Assembly: GCF_001280015.1 (NCBI RefSeq) | Contig: NZ_LGDV01000175.1 | Span: forward strand, 28,656-92,655 | From: Streptomyces sp. MMG1121 | Lineage (GTDB): Bacteria; Actinomycetota; Actinomycetes; Streptomycetales; Streptomycetaceae | Length of the DNA: 64,000 nt | Direction: 5' to 3' | In this document: positions 24,198 to 33,868 of the stretch, piece after piece | Layout: every line of letters starts with the position of its first letter | Numbering within the stretch: the first letter of the stretch is position 1 | Translations under genes and position numbers: made by a program | The notes under the pieces: model-generated | Database searches by the model: none | Seen by the model: the letters and a program-made list of their open reading frames with translations, nothing else | What the model was told of the DNA's origin: nothing

Positions 24198-26237
24198 ATG
24201 TCCGCCCATCCCGAAGCCTCCGCCCTCCTCGCCCGATCGCACCGACTCGGCGCCGATCCCCGCAACACCAACTACGCCGGTGGGAACGCCTCCGCGAAAG
24301 GCACTGCCACCGATCCCGTGACCGGTGGTGACGTCGACCTGATGTGGGTCAAGGGCTCCGGCGGCGACCTCGGCACCCTCACCGGATCCGGGCTCGCGGT
24401 GTTGCGGCTCGACCGGCTGCGGGCGCTCGTGGACGTGTACCCCGGGGTCGAGCGGGAGGACGAGATGGTCGCCGCGTTCGACTACTGTCTGCACGGCAAG
24501 GGCGGGGCGGCGCCGTCCATCGACACCGCGATGCACGGGCTGGTGGACGCCCCGCACGTCGATCATCTGCATCCGGACTCCGGTATCGCGCTCGCCTGTG
24601 CGGCCGACGGGGAGAAGCTGACCGCCGAGTGTTTCGGGGACCGTGTGGTGTGGGTGCCGTGGCGGCGGCCCGGGTTCCAGCTGGGGCTCGACATCGCCGC
24701 GATCAAGGCCGCCCGTCCGCGGGCCGTCGGATGCGTGCTCGGCGGTCATGGCATCACCGCCTGGGGCGCCACCTCCGAGGAGTGCGAACGCAACTCGCTG
24801 CACATCATCCGGACCGCCGAGGCGTTCCTTGCCGAGCGCGGGAAGGCGGAGCCCTTCGGGCCGGTGATCGAGGGGTACGAGGCGCTCCCCGAGCCCGAGC
24901 GGCGCGAGCGGGCCGCAGCCCTCGCCCCGTACGTGCGGGCCCTCGCCTCCCAGGACCGGCCGCAGATCGGTCACTTCGAGGACGCCGAGGTGGTGCTGGA
25001 CTTCGTCTCCAGGGCCGAGCATCCCCGGCTCGCCGCCCTCGGCACCTCCTGCCCCGATCACTTCCTGCGGACGAAGGTACGGCCCCTGGTGCTGGACCTG
25101 CCGCCGTCCGCACCGCTGGAGGAGGTCGCCGGCAGGCTCCGGGAGCTGCACGCCGCCTACCGGGAGGAGTACGCCGCCTACTACCGGCGGCACGCTCTGC
25201 CCGACTCCCCCGCCATGCGCGGGGCCGATCCGGCGATCGTGCTGATCCCGGGCGTGGGCATGTTCTCCTTCGGCAAGGACAAGCAGACCGCCCGCGTCGC
25301 AGGCGAGTTCTACGTCAACGCCATCCAGGTGATGCGGGGTGCGGAGGCGGTGTCGGCCTATGCGCCGATCGAGGAGGCCGAGAAGTTCCGCATCGAGTAC
25401 TGGGCGCTGGAGGAGGCCAAGCTCCGGCGGATGCCCCGGCCCAGGCCACTGGCCGCGCGCGTCGCGCTCGTCACCGGCGCCGGCAGCGGGATCGGGAAGG
25501 CGATCGCACACCGGCTCGTCGCCGAGGGGGCCTGTGTCGTGGTCGCCGATCTCGACGGTGAGAGCGCCGCCGCCGTGGCCGAGGAGCTGGGCGGGCCGGA
25601 CAAGGCCGTCGCCGTCACCGTCGACGTGACCCGCGAGGAGGAGATCGCCGAAGCCTTCAAGGCCGGCGTGCTCGCCTTCGGCGGGGTCGACCTCGTCGTC
25701 AACAACGCCGGTATCTCCATCTCCAAGCCGCTGCTGGAGACGTCGGCGCGGGACTGGGATCTTCAGCACGCCGTCATGGCGCGCGGTTCGTTCCTGGTCT
25801 CGCGGGAGGCTGCACGGGTGATGATCGCGCAGGGGCTGGGCGGTGACATAGTCTACATCGCCTCCAAGAACGCCGTTCTCGCCGGACCCGACAACATCGC
25901 CTACTCCGCCACCAAGGCCGACCAGGCCCATCAAGTACGGCTGCTGGCCGCCGAGTTGGGCGCGCACGGCATCCGGGTCAACGGGGTCAACCCGGACGGG
26001 GTGGTGCGCGGCTCGGGCATCTTCGCGGGCGGCTGGGGCGCGCAGCGGGCGGCGGTGTACGGGGTGCCCGAGGAGAAGCTGGGCGAGTTCTACGCACAGC
26101 GGACCCTTCTCAAGCGGGAGGTGCTGCCCGAGCACGTCGCCAGTGCCGTCTTCGCGCTCACCGGCGGCGAGCTGACCCACACCACCGGGCTGCACATCCC
26201 GGTCGACGCGGGTGTGGCGGCCGCGTTCCTGCGATGA
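24198..26237 (+). CDS. rhaD: Bifunctional rhamnulose-1-phosphate aldolase / lactaldehyde dehydrogenase
   Basis: The 679-aa protein joins an N-terminal class II aldolase/adducin domain (residues 10-410; HGLVDAPHVDHLHPDS and GGHGITAWG carry zinc ligands) to a C-terminal short-chain dehydrogenase (residues 420-675; Rossmann motif TGAGSGIGKA, NNAG, and YSATKADQ with the YxxxK pair). The aldolase cleaves L-rhamnulose-1-phosphate to DHAP and L-lactaldehyde; the dehydrogenase should oxidise L-lactaldehyde to L-lactate. This fusion is typical of actinobacterial and proteobacterial rhamnose loci. The ATG at 24198 follows GGAAAGGA. Its stop overlaps rhaB. Confidence 0.93.
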   Translation: MSAHPEASALLARSHRLGADPRNTNYAGGNASAKGTATDPVTGGDVDLMWVKGSGGDLGTLTGSGLAVLRLDRLRALVDVYPGVEREDEMVAAFDYCLHGKGGAAPSIDTAMHGLVDAPHVDHLHPDSGIALACAADGEKLTAECFGDRVVWVPWRRPGFQLGLDIAAIKAARPRAVGCVLGGHGITAWGATSEECERNSLHIIRTAEAFLAERGKAEPFGPVIEGYEALPEPERRERAAALAPYVRALASQDRPQIGHFEDAEVVLDFVSRAEHPRLAALGTSCPDHFLRTKVRPLVLDLPPSAPLEEVAGRLRELHAAYREEYAAYYRRHALPDSPAMRGADPAIVLIPGVGMFSFGKDKQTARVAGEFYVNAIQVMRGAEAVSAYAPIEEAEKFRIEYWALEEAKLRRMPRPRPLAARVALVTGAGSGIGKAIAHRLVAEGACVVVADLDGESAAAVAEELGGPDKAVAVTVDVTREEEIAEAFKAGVLAFGGVDLVVNNAGISISKPLLETSARDWDLQHAVMARGSFLVSREAARVMIAQGLGGDIVYIASKNAVLAGPDNIAYSATKADQAHQVRLLAAELGAHGIRVNGVNPDGVVRGSGIFAGGWGAQRAAVYGVPEEKLGEFYAQRTLLKREVLPEHVASAVFALTGGELTHTTGLHIPVDAGVAAAFLR

Positions 26238-27682
26238 GCGCGGGGGTGAAGTCGTACGCCGCGGTCGATCTGGGCGCGTCCAGCGGGCGGGTGATGGCCG
26301 GCCGGGTGGGGCCGGACTCGCTGGAGCTGAGCGAGGCGCACCGGTTCCCGAACCGGCCGGTACGCGTCCCGGAGGGGCTGCGCTGGGACGTGCTCGCGCT
26401 GTACGGCGGTGTCCTGGACGGGCTGCGCGCGGCCGGCCAGGTGGATTCCGTGGGCATCGACAGCTGGGCCGTCGACCACGGTCTGCTGGACGCCGACGGG
26501 GCCCTGCTGGGCAACCCGGTGCATTACCGCGACGCCCGCACGGAGGGCGCCGCCGAGAAGGTGTGGGCGAGGGTGCCGGCCGAGGAGCTGTACGCGGCGA
26601 CCGGGTTGCAGTACGCGCCGTTCAACACCCTGTACCAGCTCACCGCCGCCCGGGCGTCGGCGCAGTTCGCCCGCGCCGAGCGGCTGTTGCTCATTCCGGA
26701 CCTGCTGACGTACTGGCTGACCGGCGAGCAGGGCACCGAGCTGACCAACGCCTCCACCACCCAGCTGATCGATCCGCGGACCCGGGACTGGGCCCGCGAG
26801 GTCGCCGAGCGGCTGGGCATCGACCTCGGGCTGTTCGCGCCACTGCGGCAACCGGGGGATCCGGCCGGGGTGTTGCGGCCCGAGGTGCTGGCGGAGACGG
26901 GGCTGGCCGGGCCCGTCCCGGTGACGGCCGTCGCCTCGCACGACACGGCCTCGGCCGTGGCCGCCGTCCCGGCGACCGGTGACCACTTCGCCTACATCTG
27001 CACCGGCACCTGGTCCCTGGCGGGACTGGAGCTGACCGCCCCGGTGCTCACCGAGGAGAGCCGGGCCGCGAACTTCACCAATGAGCTGGGGCTGGACGGC
27101 ACCGTCCGGTATCTGCGCAACATCATGGGGCTGTGGCTGCTCCAGGAGTGCCAACGCGCCTGGGGCGGACCGGACCTGGGGCTGCTGCTGCGCGAGGCCG
27201 GCGCCGTTGCGGCGCTGCGCTCGGTGGTGGACGCCGGGGACGAGGCGTTCCTCGCGCCGGGCCGGATGCCGGAGCGGATCGCCGCGGCGTGCCGGGCGTC
27301 GGGACAGCCGGTCCCGGGCACACGGGCGGAGATCACCCGGTGCATCCTCGACTCGCTGGCCCTCGCCCACCGGCGGGCCGTCGCGGACGCGCGGCGGCTC
27401 GCCGACCATCCGGTGGACGTGGTGTACGTCGTCGGCGGCGGCACCCGCAACGCGCTGCTGTGCCAGCTGACGGCCGACGCCTGTGGGCTGCCCGTGGTGG
27501 CGGGCGCGACGGAGGCGGCGGCCCTCGGCAACCTCCTCGTGCAGGCCCGCGCCCACGGGCTGGTCGGCGACCTCGCGGCGATGCGCCAGCTGCTCACCCG
27601 GACCCAGCCGCTGACCCGTTACACGCCGCGGGGCGACGGCGCCCGCTGGCGCGCGGCCGAGGCGCGGCTCGCCGTGCGGTGA
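26234..27682 (+). CDS. rhaB: Rhamnulokinase
   Basis: This 482-aa FGGY-family sugar kinase phosphorylates L-rhamnulose with ATP. It has the N-terminal phosphate motif AAVDLGASSGRVMAG, substrate-site segment VGIDSWAVDHGLLD, the adenosine motif region CTGTWSLAGLEL and VVYVVGGGTRNALLCQLTAD near the end. The start overlaps the aldolase stop as ATGA. It is the last rhamnose gene before lutABC. Confidence 0.94.
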   Translation: MSAGVKSYAAVDLGASSGRVMAGRVGPDSLELSEAHRFPNRPVRVPEGLRWDVLALYGGVLDGLRAAGQVDSVGIDSWAVDHGLLDADGALLGNPVHYRDARTEGAAEKVWARVPAEELYAATGLQYAPFNTLYQLTAARASAQFARAERLLLIPDLLTYWLTGEQGTELTNASTTQLIDPRTRDWAREVAERLGIDLGLFAPLRQPGDPAGVLRPEVLAETGLAGPVPVTAVASHDTASAVAAVPATGDHFAYICTGTWSLAGLELTAPVLTEESRAANFTNELGLDGTVRYLRNIMGLWLLQECQRAWGGPDLGLLLREAGAVAALRSVVDAGDEAFLAPGRMPERIAAACRASGQPVPGTRAEITRCILDSLALAHRRAVADARRLADHPVDVVYVVGGGTRNALLCQLTADACGLPVVAGATEAAALGNLLVQARAHGLVGDLAAMRQLLTRTQPLTRYTPRGDGARWRAAEARLAVR

Positions 27683-27754
27683 GCCGCCCCCTCCCCTCGG
27701 CGGTACACGCCGACTACCCTGCACTCGTCCGATGACCGACTTCGAGGAGCCGCG

Positions 27755-28510
27755 ATGCGTGTCGCCCTGTTCCTGACCTGTGTCAACGACACGCTCTATC
27801 CGGACACCGGCCGTGCCGTGGTGAAACTGCTGACCAGGCTGGGCGTCGACGTCGACTTCCCGACGGGCCAGACGTGTTGCGGGCAGGCGCACTACAACAC
27901 CGGTTACCGGCACGAGACGGAGCCGCTGGCCCGGCACTTCTCCGATGTCTTCGGCGGGTACGAGGCGATCGTGACCCCGTCCGGATCGTGCGCGGCGATG
28001 GTGCGGGAGCTGTATCCCCGGATGGGCGAGCGGGCGCGTGCCGAGGGGCGCGGGGACACCCTGGCACGGACGCTGGCACCGGTGGTGCCGAAGACGTACG
28101 AGCTGACCGAGTTCCTGGTGGACGTGCTCGGGGTGACGGACGTGGGCGCGTGGTACCCGCACAGGGTCACCTACCATCCGACCTGCCACGGCCTGCGGAG
28201 TCTGGGCCTGGTTGACCGGCCGCGCAGACTCCTGCAGGCGGTCAAGGGCCTTGAGCTGGTGGAGCTGCCGGGTGCGGAGGAGTGCTGCGGGTTCGGTGGC
28301 ACCTTCTCCGTGAAGAACGCCGACGTCTCGGCGGCGATGGGCACGGACAAGGTGCGTGCCGCCGAGTCGACGGGCGCGGAGGTGCTGTGCGCGGCCGACA
28401 ACTCGTGTCTGATGCACCTCGGCGGCACGATGAGCCGGCTGCGCACGGACCTGCGGCCGGTGCACATCGCGGAGATCCTGGCGAGCACGGAGGAGGAACC
28501 GGCCCTGTGA
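27755..28510 (+). CDS. lutA: L-lactate utilisation protein LutA (Fe-S oxidoreductase)
   Basis: The 251-aa protein has two CCG domains with the cysteine motifs of LutA/YkgE (QTCCGQAHYNTGYRHET; EECCGFGGTFSVKN). With LutB and LutC it oxidises L-lactate to pyruvate in the cytosol. The ATG at 27755 follows GAGGAG. It starts 72 bp after rhaB on the same strand, so read-through from the rhamnose operon is possible. Confidence 0.93.
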   Translation: MRVALFLTCVNDTLYPDTGRAVVKLLTRLGVDVDFPTGQTCCGQAHYNTGYRHETEPLARHFSDVFGGYEAIVTPSGSCAAMVRELYPRMGERARAEGRGDTLARTLAPVVPKTYELTEFLVDVLGVTDVGAWYPHRVTYHPTCHGLRSLGLVDRPRRLLQAVKGLELVELPGAEECCGFGGTFSVKNADVSAAMGTDKVRAAESTGAEVLCAADNSCLMHLGGTMSRLRTDLRPVHIAEILASTEEEPAL

Positions 28511-29994
28511 GCGGAACGTTCGTCGGCATGCCGGCGTTTCCGGAGGCAGCCCGGGAGGCCGTCGGGAACGCGACGCTGCGCGGCAATCTCCGGCACGCCA
28601 CGCACACCATCCGTGCCAAGCGGGCGCGGGCGGTGGCGGAGGTGTCCGACTGGGCCGGGCTGCGCGAGGCGGGCCGGCGCATCAAGGACCACACGCTGCA
28701 CCATCTCGACCGGTATCTGAAGCAGTTGGAGGAGTCGGTCACCGCGGCGGGCGGTACGGTCCACTGGGCGGCCGACGCCGCGGAGGCCAACCGGATCGTG
28801 GCCGGGCTCGTCAAGGCGACCGGCGAGACGGAGGTCGTCAAGGTCAAGTCGATGGCGACGCAGGAGATCGGGCTCAACGAAGCCCTCGAAGCGGAGGGCA
28901 TCCGCGCCTACGAGACCGATCTCGCCGAGCTGATCGTGCAGTTGGGCAAGGACCGGCCCTCGCACATCCTGGTCCCCGCCATCCACCGCAACCGGGGTGA
29001 GATCCGGGACATCTTCGTGAACGAGATGGGCGAGTGGGGCCGGCCGGCTCCCGAGGGGCTGAGCGACACACCGGCCGAACTCGCCGAGGCCGCACGGCTG
29101 CATCTGCGGGAGAAGTTCCTGCGGGCCGAGGTCGGCATCTCCGGCGCCAACTTCATGGTGGCCGAGACCGGCACGCTGGTCGTGGTGGAGTCCGAGGGGA
29201 ACGGCCGGATGTGCCTGACCCTGCCCAAGACGCTGATCTCGGTCGTGGGCATCGAGAAGGTCGTGCCGACCTGGCGGGACCTGGAGGTCTTCCTCCAGAC
29301 GCTGCCACGCTCCTCCACCGCCGAGCGCATGAACCCGTACACGTCGACCTGGACCGGCACCACCGACGGCGACGGCCCGAGCACCTTCCATCTGGTCCTG
29401 CTCGACAACGGCCGCACCGACACCCTCGCCGACGAGGTCGGCCGCCAGGCCCTGCGCTGCATCCGCTGCTCGGCCTGCCTCAACGTCTGCCCCGTCTACG
29501 AGCGCGCCGGCGGGCACGCGTACGGGTCGGTCTACCCGGGCCCGATCGGCGCCATCCTGAGCCCCCAACTGCGGGGCACGGCAAGCGAGATCGACGCCTC
29601 GCTGCCGTACGCGTCGAGTCTGTGCGGGGCCTGTTACGAGGTCTGCCCGGTCGCCATCGACATCCCGGAGGTCCTGGTGCATCTGCGGGAGCGGGTGGCC
29701 GAGGGCGGCCCGGCGGTCCGGCAGGGCAACCGGGTGCTGCTGAAACCGGCCAAGGGGCACGCGGCGGAGCGGGCGGCGATGCGCGCGGCACGCTGGGCGC
29801 TGACCCGCCCCGGCGTGCTGCGCACCGGGGAGCGGCTCGCCTCCCGCACCCGCCGGCTGCACCCCCGTACCCTGCCGGGCCCGGGCCGCGCCTGGACCGG
29901 CACCCGGGATCTGCCGCCCGTGCCGGCGGAGCCGTTCCGGGACTGGTGGCGGCGCACGCGCGGGGAGAACGGCGACAAGGGGGCTGCCAAGTGA
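28507..29994 (+). CDS. lutB: L-lactate utilisation protein LutB (iron-sulfur protein)
   Basis: The 495-aa protein has an N-terminal LUD domain (residues 60-290; NFMVAETGTLVVVESEGN) and a C-terminal ferredoxin-like domain with two 4Fe-4S motifs, CIRCSACLNVCPVY (about 319) and CGACYEVCPVAIDIPE (about 372). It is the electron-transfer subunit of the LutABC lactate oxidation system. The GTG at 28507 overlaps the lutA stop (GTGA). Confidence 0.94.
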   Translation: MSGTFVGMPAFPEAAREAVGNATLRGNLRHATHTIRAKRARAVAEVSDWAGLREAGRRIKDHTLHHLDRYLKQLEESVTAAGGTVHWAADAAEANRIVAGLVKATGETEVVKVKSMATQEIGLNEALEAEGIRAYETDLAELIVQLGKDRPSHILVPAIHRNRGEIRDIFVNEMGEWGRPAPEGLSDTPAELAEAARLHLREKFLRAEVGISGANFMVAETGTLVVVESEGNGRMCLTLPKTLISVVGIEKVVPTWRDLEVFLQTLPRSSTAERMNPYTSTWTGTTDGDGPSTFHLVLLDNGRTDTLADEVGRQALRCIRCSACLNVCPVYERAGGHAYGSVYPGPIGAILSPQLRGTASEIDASLPYASSLCGACYEVCPVAIDIPEVLVHLRERVAEGGPAVRQGNRVLLKPAKGHAAERAAMRAARWALTRPGVLRTGERLASRTRRLHPRTLPGPGRAWTGTRDLPPVPAEPFRDWWRRTRGENGDKGAAK

Positions 29995-30632
29995 GCAGCA
30001 GGGACAGGATCCTGGGCCGGGTGCGGCGGGCGCTCGCCGATGTGAGACCGGACGGGCGGCCGTACGAGGAGGTCGTGGGCCGGGACTATCTGCGCGAGCA
30101 CGGGCGACGCACGGCCGGGGAGACGGTCGAGCTGCTGGCGGAGAACCTGGCGGACTACCGGGCGATCGTGCACCGCAGCGACGCCGAGGAGATGCCGTAT
30201 CTGGTCATGCGGCTGCTGGCCGAACGCGGCTCGCAGGAGGTGCTGGTGCCGCCCGGGCTGCCGCCGGAGTGGCTGTCCGCCGCGGATCCGGTGCGGATCC
30301 ACGACCGGGCGGCGAGCACCCCGCAGCGGCTGGACCAGGTGGGCAGCGTGGTGACGGGCTGCGCGGTGGCGATCGCCGAGACCGGCACGATCGTCCTGGA
30401 CGGCTCCCCCGACCAGGGCCGGCGCCGTATCTCGCTCATCCCGGACCATCACATCTGTGTCGTCCGGGTCCCGGACCAGGTCGTCTCCTCCGTCCCGCAG
30501 GCCCTCGAACGCCTCGACCCGGCCCGCCCGTTGACCTGGATCTCCGGCCCGTCGGCCACCAGCGACATCGAGCTGGACCGGGTGGAGGGCGTGCACGGCC
30601 CGCGCACGCTGGAGGTGATCCTGCTCGGCTGA
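29991..30632 (+). CDS. lutC: L-lactate utilisation protein LutC
   Basis: The 213-aa LUD-domain protein ends in the usual SATSDIELDRVEGVHGPRTL motif and has AIAETGTIVLDGSPDQGRR. It is the third component of the lactate oxidation system. The GTG at 29991 overlaps the lutB stop, so the three genes are coupled. No GntR-type lutR gene lies next to it. Confidence 0.93.
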   Translation: MSSRDRILGRVRRALADVRPDGRPYEEVVGRDYLREHGRRTAGETVELLAENLADYRAIVHRSDAEEMPYLVMRLLAERGSQEVLVPPGLPPEWLSAADPVRIHDRAASTPQRLDQVGSVVTGCAVAIAETGTIVLDGSPDQGRRRISLIPDHHICVVRVPDQVVSSVPQALERLDPARPLTWISGPSATSDIELDRVEGVHGPRTLEVILLG

Positions 30633-30944
30633 CACCCCCGCATGTCGACTGTCGTCGACGATTGACGCCGGTCGAGGTTCTCCGCCCGGTGATCGGTGAA
30701 CGGTGATCGGTGATCGCCCAGCGGACAGGGGAGGCGCTGCGGCGGATCCAGGCGATCGGCGGCAACCGGGCGGAGGCCCTGCTGCGCCGGGACGCCTCCA
30801 TCGAGCCGGTCAGGCAACCGCCCGGCCGCGGACCGGCGCTTCCCGCTGGAGGAGACCGTGGTGACCGTCAGCCGGTGGTCCCGGCACCGCCCGGAGGGAG
30901 GTCGTCGCTGAGCGGCGCCCGGACGGGCCCGCTAGCGTGAGGGA
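30633..30944. other. 312-bp gap between lutC and the osmoprotectant ATPase
   Basis: The gap starts with two GTCGAC hexamers 10 bp apart (30644-30649 and 30654-30659), then direct repeats of CGGTGATCGGTGA around 30687-30716. After these, a stretch with coding-like third-position GC ends in codons for EETVVTVSRWSRHRPEGG in a plus frame that has no start of its own. The last part may be the tail of a decayed gene. I cannot name it. The promoter of the ATPase gene must lie in the final 100 bp. Confidence 0.35.
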
Positions 30945-32099
30945 ATGATCCGGTTCGAGCAGGTCACCAAGCGGTATCCGGACGGTACGACGGCCGTGGA
31001 CGACCTCTCCCTGGAAGTCGCCGAGGGAGAGCTGGTCACGCTCGTCGGGCCCTCCGGCTGCGGCAAGACGACGACCATGATGATGGTGAACCGGCTCATC
31101 GAGCCGACCTCGGGCCGGATCCTCGTCGACGGCGAGGACATCGCCGCCGTCGACCCCGTGCGGCTGCGCCGCCGGATCGGGTACGTCATCCAGCAGGTGG
31201 GACTCTTCCCGCACCGCACCGTCCTGGACAACACCGCGACCGTGCCGGCGCTGCTCGGCTGGAAGCGGGCGAAGGCGCGGGCGCGGGCCGCCGAGCTGCT
31301 CGAACTGGTCGGGCTCGACCCGAAGACGTACGGCCCGCGCTACCCGGAACAGCTGTCCGGCGGGCAGCGGCAGCGGGTCGGGGTGGCACGGGCGCTCGCC
31401 GCGGACCCGCCGGTGCTGCTGATGGACGAGCCGTTCGGCGCGGTCGACCCGGTGGTGCGCGAGCAGTTGCAGGACGAGTTCCTGCGGATGCAGGCCGCGG
31501 TGCGCAAGACGGTGCTGCTGGTCACGCACGACATCGAGGAGGCCGTCCGGCTCGGCGACCGGATCGCCGTGTACGGGCAGGGCCGGATCGAGCAGTTCGA
31601 CACGCCGGGGGCCGTCCTGGGGGCGCCCGCGACCCCGTACGTCGCCTCCTTCGTGGGGGCCGACCGTGGCCTGAAGCGGCTGTCGGTGACGACGATCGAG
31701 CCGGACGACCTGGAGCAGCCGCCGGTGGCCCGGCTCGACGAGCCCGCCGAACGGGCCCGGCAGCGGCTGCGGGCCGAGGGAGCCCGCTGGGCGGTCGTCC
31801 TCGACACGCACGGCGATCTGCACGGCTGGGTCGGCATCGACGCCCTCGCGGCGGACGGCATGGTCGGGGACCTCACCCACCGGATGACCGCGTGGGTGCC
31901 GGTCGGCGCGCCGCTCAAGCAGGCGTTCGGGGTGATGCTCCAGTACGACGCCGGGTGGGTCGCGGTGCTGGACGGCGCGCGTTTCCTCGGGGTGCTCACC
32001 CCGGCGAAGCTGCACGAGGCGCTGCGCCGCTCGGTGGACGCGGACGCGCGGGGCGTGGCACGGGGGCAGGTGCCGTTCGACTCGGTGTCGGACGCCTGA
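30945..32099 (+). CDS. Osmoprotectant (betaine/choline) ABC transporter ATPase
   Basis: The 384-aa protein has an ABC cassette (Walker A GPSGCGKTT, signature LSGGQRQRVG, Walker B VLLMDEPFGAVDP) and a C-terminal CBS-like regulatory region (about 255-370, GWVGIDALAADGMVGDLTHR). This layout is that of OpuCA/ProV-type ATPases that sense ionic strength. It works with the permeases and binding protein encoded on the other strand. Only 6 bp separate its stop codon from that of the convergent binding-protein gene. Confidence 0.9.
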   Translation: MIRFEQVTKRYPDGTTAVDDLSLEVAEGELVTLVGPSGCGKTTTMMMVNRLIEPTSGRILVDGEDIAAVDPVRLRRRIGYVIQQVGLFPHRTVLDNTATVPALLGWKRAKARARAAELLELVGLDPKTYGPRYPEQLSGGQRQRVGVARALAADPPVLLMDEPFGAVDPVVREQLQDEFLRMQAAVRKTVLLVTHDIEEAVRLGDRIAVYGQGRIEQFDTPGAVLGAPATPYVASFVGADRGLKRLSVTTIEPDDLEQPPVARLDEPAERARQRLRAEGARWAVVLDTHGDLHGWVGIDALAADGMVGDLTHRMTAWVPVGAPLKQAFGVMLQYDAGWVAVLDGARFLGVLTPAKLHEALRRSVDADARGVARGQVPFDSVSDA

Positions 32100-32105
32100 G
32101 TCCCC

Positions 32106-33041
32106 TCACTTCAGCAGGCCCTTGTCCTTCAGATAGGTGCGGGCCACGTCGGCGGGCAGCCGGCGCCAGATGTCCACCCGCTGGTTCATGCCGGCCAGGT
32201 CGCGTGCGGTGAGGACGTCGTTGAGCCTGCCCAGCGCCTTCGCCACGCCCTCACTGCCCGCGCGGGAGCGGTTGACGACCGGGACGACGTAGTCCGCGTT
32301 CTGGAGGTGCTTGTCGTCGGCGAGCAGGACCAGGCCGAAGGAGTCCAGCGTGGCGTCCGTGCTGGTGGTCAGCACCATCTGGTCCCGGCCCTCCTGCACG
32401 GCGCGCTTGGCCTGCGTGGTGCCGACGCCCTTCGGGTCGACGCCGGTGATGTCGATGCCGTACACCTTCTTCAACCCCGGTGCGCAGTACGGTCGTTGGA
32501 CGCACTCGTCGCCGGCCGCGAGCCGCACCTTCAGCTTCGAGGCGCCGAGGTCGCCGAGGGTCTTGAGACCGTGCTCGCGAGCGTAGTCCGCGCGCACCGC
32601 GAAGGCGTTCTGGTCCACGGCCCGGCCGGGTGGAAGGACGGTGAGGCCGCGGGGTGCGGCGAGTTCCCGCAGGGCCTTCATCGTACGGTCGAGGTCGGGT
32701 GAACCGACGGGCTCGGCGTCGGCGCCGTGGGTCTTGGCGTTCAGCCAGTCGGCGAAGGTGGCCGCGTACTCCGGCACGACGTCGATCTGCCCGGACTCCA
32801 GCGCCGGTTCGTACAGCTCCCGGTTGGCGACCGTCAGCAGGGAGGTCTTGTACCCGGCCTGGTTCAGCAGCTGGGCGTACATCTGCGCGAGCAGATCACT
32901 CTCGGTGAACCCGGCCGAGCCGATGGTGAGGTGATGGCTGTCACCGGGCGGTGCGGTGACCTGCCCACGGTGCTCCAGGGAGGGACCGGTGGTACAGGCG
33001 GTGAGGGTGAGCAGCACGAGGACCGCGAGGGCTCGTCGCAT
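32106..33041 (-). CDS. Osmoprotectant ABC transporter, substrate-binding lipoprotein
   Basis: The 311-aa protein has a lipoprotein signal (VLVLLTLTACTTG, Cys about 17) and the OpuAC/ProX-type fold (LTIGSAGFTESDLLAQMYAQ; IDVVPEYAATFADWL). It binds betaine, choline or a related solute outside the membrane. The ATG at 33041 gives a normal signal peptide. An alternative ATG at 33200 overlaps the permease stop (ATGA) but would put a 53-aa Arg/Thr-rich extension before the signal, so I prefer 33041. Neither has a strong ribosome site. Confidence 0.85.
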   Translation of the reverse strand: MRRALAVLVLLTLTACTTGPSLEHRGQVTAPPGDSHHLTIGSAGFTESDLLAQMYAQLLNQAGYKTSLLTVANRELYEPALESGQIDVVPEYAATFADWLNAKTHGADAEPVGSPDLDRTMKALRELAAPRGLTVLPPGRAVDQNAFAVRADYAREHGLKTLGDLGASKLKVRLAAGDECVQRPYCAPGLKKVYGIDITGVDPKGVGTTQAKRAVQEGRDQMVLTTSTDATLDSFGLVLLADDKHLQNADYVVPVVNRSRAGSEGVAKALGRLNDVLTARDLAGMNQRVDIWRRLPADVARTYLKDKGLLK

Positions 33042-33196
33042 GGGCCGGCTTGCGCTGGTGGGGGTGCGGGTGGTGGCGCGAGCGGCTCGGGCGGGGCGGG
33101 GGCCGGTGGTCATGCGGGCGCGGGTCCGACGCATGCCGGCCGTCAGCCGCCCGGAGGTGCCGGTCGCCGGCCACTCCCGGTCCTCGCCCGTGCCGG

Positions 33197-33868
33197 TCAT
33201 CGGCCGGCCCTGGCCCACATCGGTGCCAGGCGTTCGGCGATCTCGAAGATGCCCTCCACCACGAGGGCGAACACGGCGACGAGCAGCGCGCCCGCGACCA
33301 CCTGGGGTGTGCTGGCCAGGTTGAAGCCCGCGGTGATGATCCGGCCGAGGCCGCCGCCGCCCGCGAGTGCGGCGATGGTGGCGGTGGCGACCAGTTGGAC
33401 GGCGGCGAGCCGGACGCCGGTCATGATCAGTGGAAGGGCCAGGGGCAGTTCGACGCGCAGCAGCATCTGCCGTCCGGTCATCCCCATCCCCCGGGCGGCC
33501 TGGACGACGCTGCGGTCGACCTCGCGCATGCCGACGTAGGCGTTGGTGAGCAGCGGCGGTACGGCGAACAGCACCAGGGCGACCACCGTGGGGCCCTCGC
33601 CCCACTTGCCGATCGGAGTCAGGAGCAGCAGGACCAGGACGGCGAAGGTGGGGACGGCCCGGCCGACGTTGGAGATGTTGACCGCGAGTGCGCCGCCCTT
33701 GCCGAGATGGCCGAGGACCAGCGCGACCGGCAACGCGATCAGGCAGCTGAGGAACAGACAGACGACGGTGAGCACCAGATGCTGCAGCAGCCGGTGCCGG
33801 ATGCCGTCGTCGCCCGACCAGTGCGCGGGGTCGGTGAGCCAGTGCCAGGCCTCGGTGAGCGTGGTCAT
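33197..33868 (-). CDS. Osmoprotectant ABC transporter permease
   Basis: This 223-aa permease of the OpuCB/OpuCD class has about six hydrophobic segments. The cytoplasmic EAA-like loop is DRSVVQAARGMGMTGRQMLL and is followed by RVELPLALPLIMTGVRLA. The ATG at 33868 overlaps the upstream permease stop as ATGA. It pairs with the other permease to form the membrane channel. Confidence 0.88.
   Translation of the reverse strand: MTTLTEAWHWLTDPAHWSGDDGIRHRLLQHLVLTVVCLFLSCLIALPVALVLGHLGKGGALAVNISNVGRAVPTFAVLVLLLLTPIGKWGEGPTVVALVLFAVPPLLTNAYVGMREVDRSVVQAARGMGMTGRQMLLRVELPLALPLIMTGVRLAAVQLVATATIAALAGGGGLGRIITAGFNLASTPQVVAGALLVAVFALVVEGIFEIAERLAPMWARAGR

Noticed and set aside
27683..27754. Weak CCGCC/GGCGG hairpin between rhaB and lutA as a terminator
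   Set aside because: The stem is only 5 bp with a 10-base loop, too weak to call.
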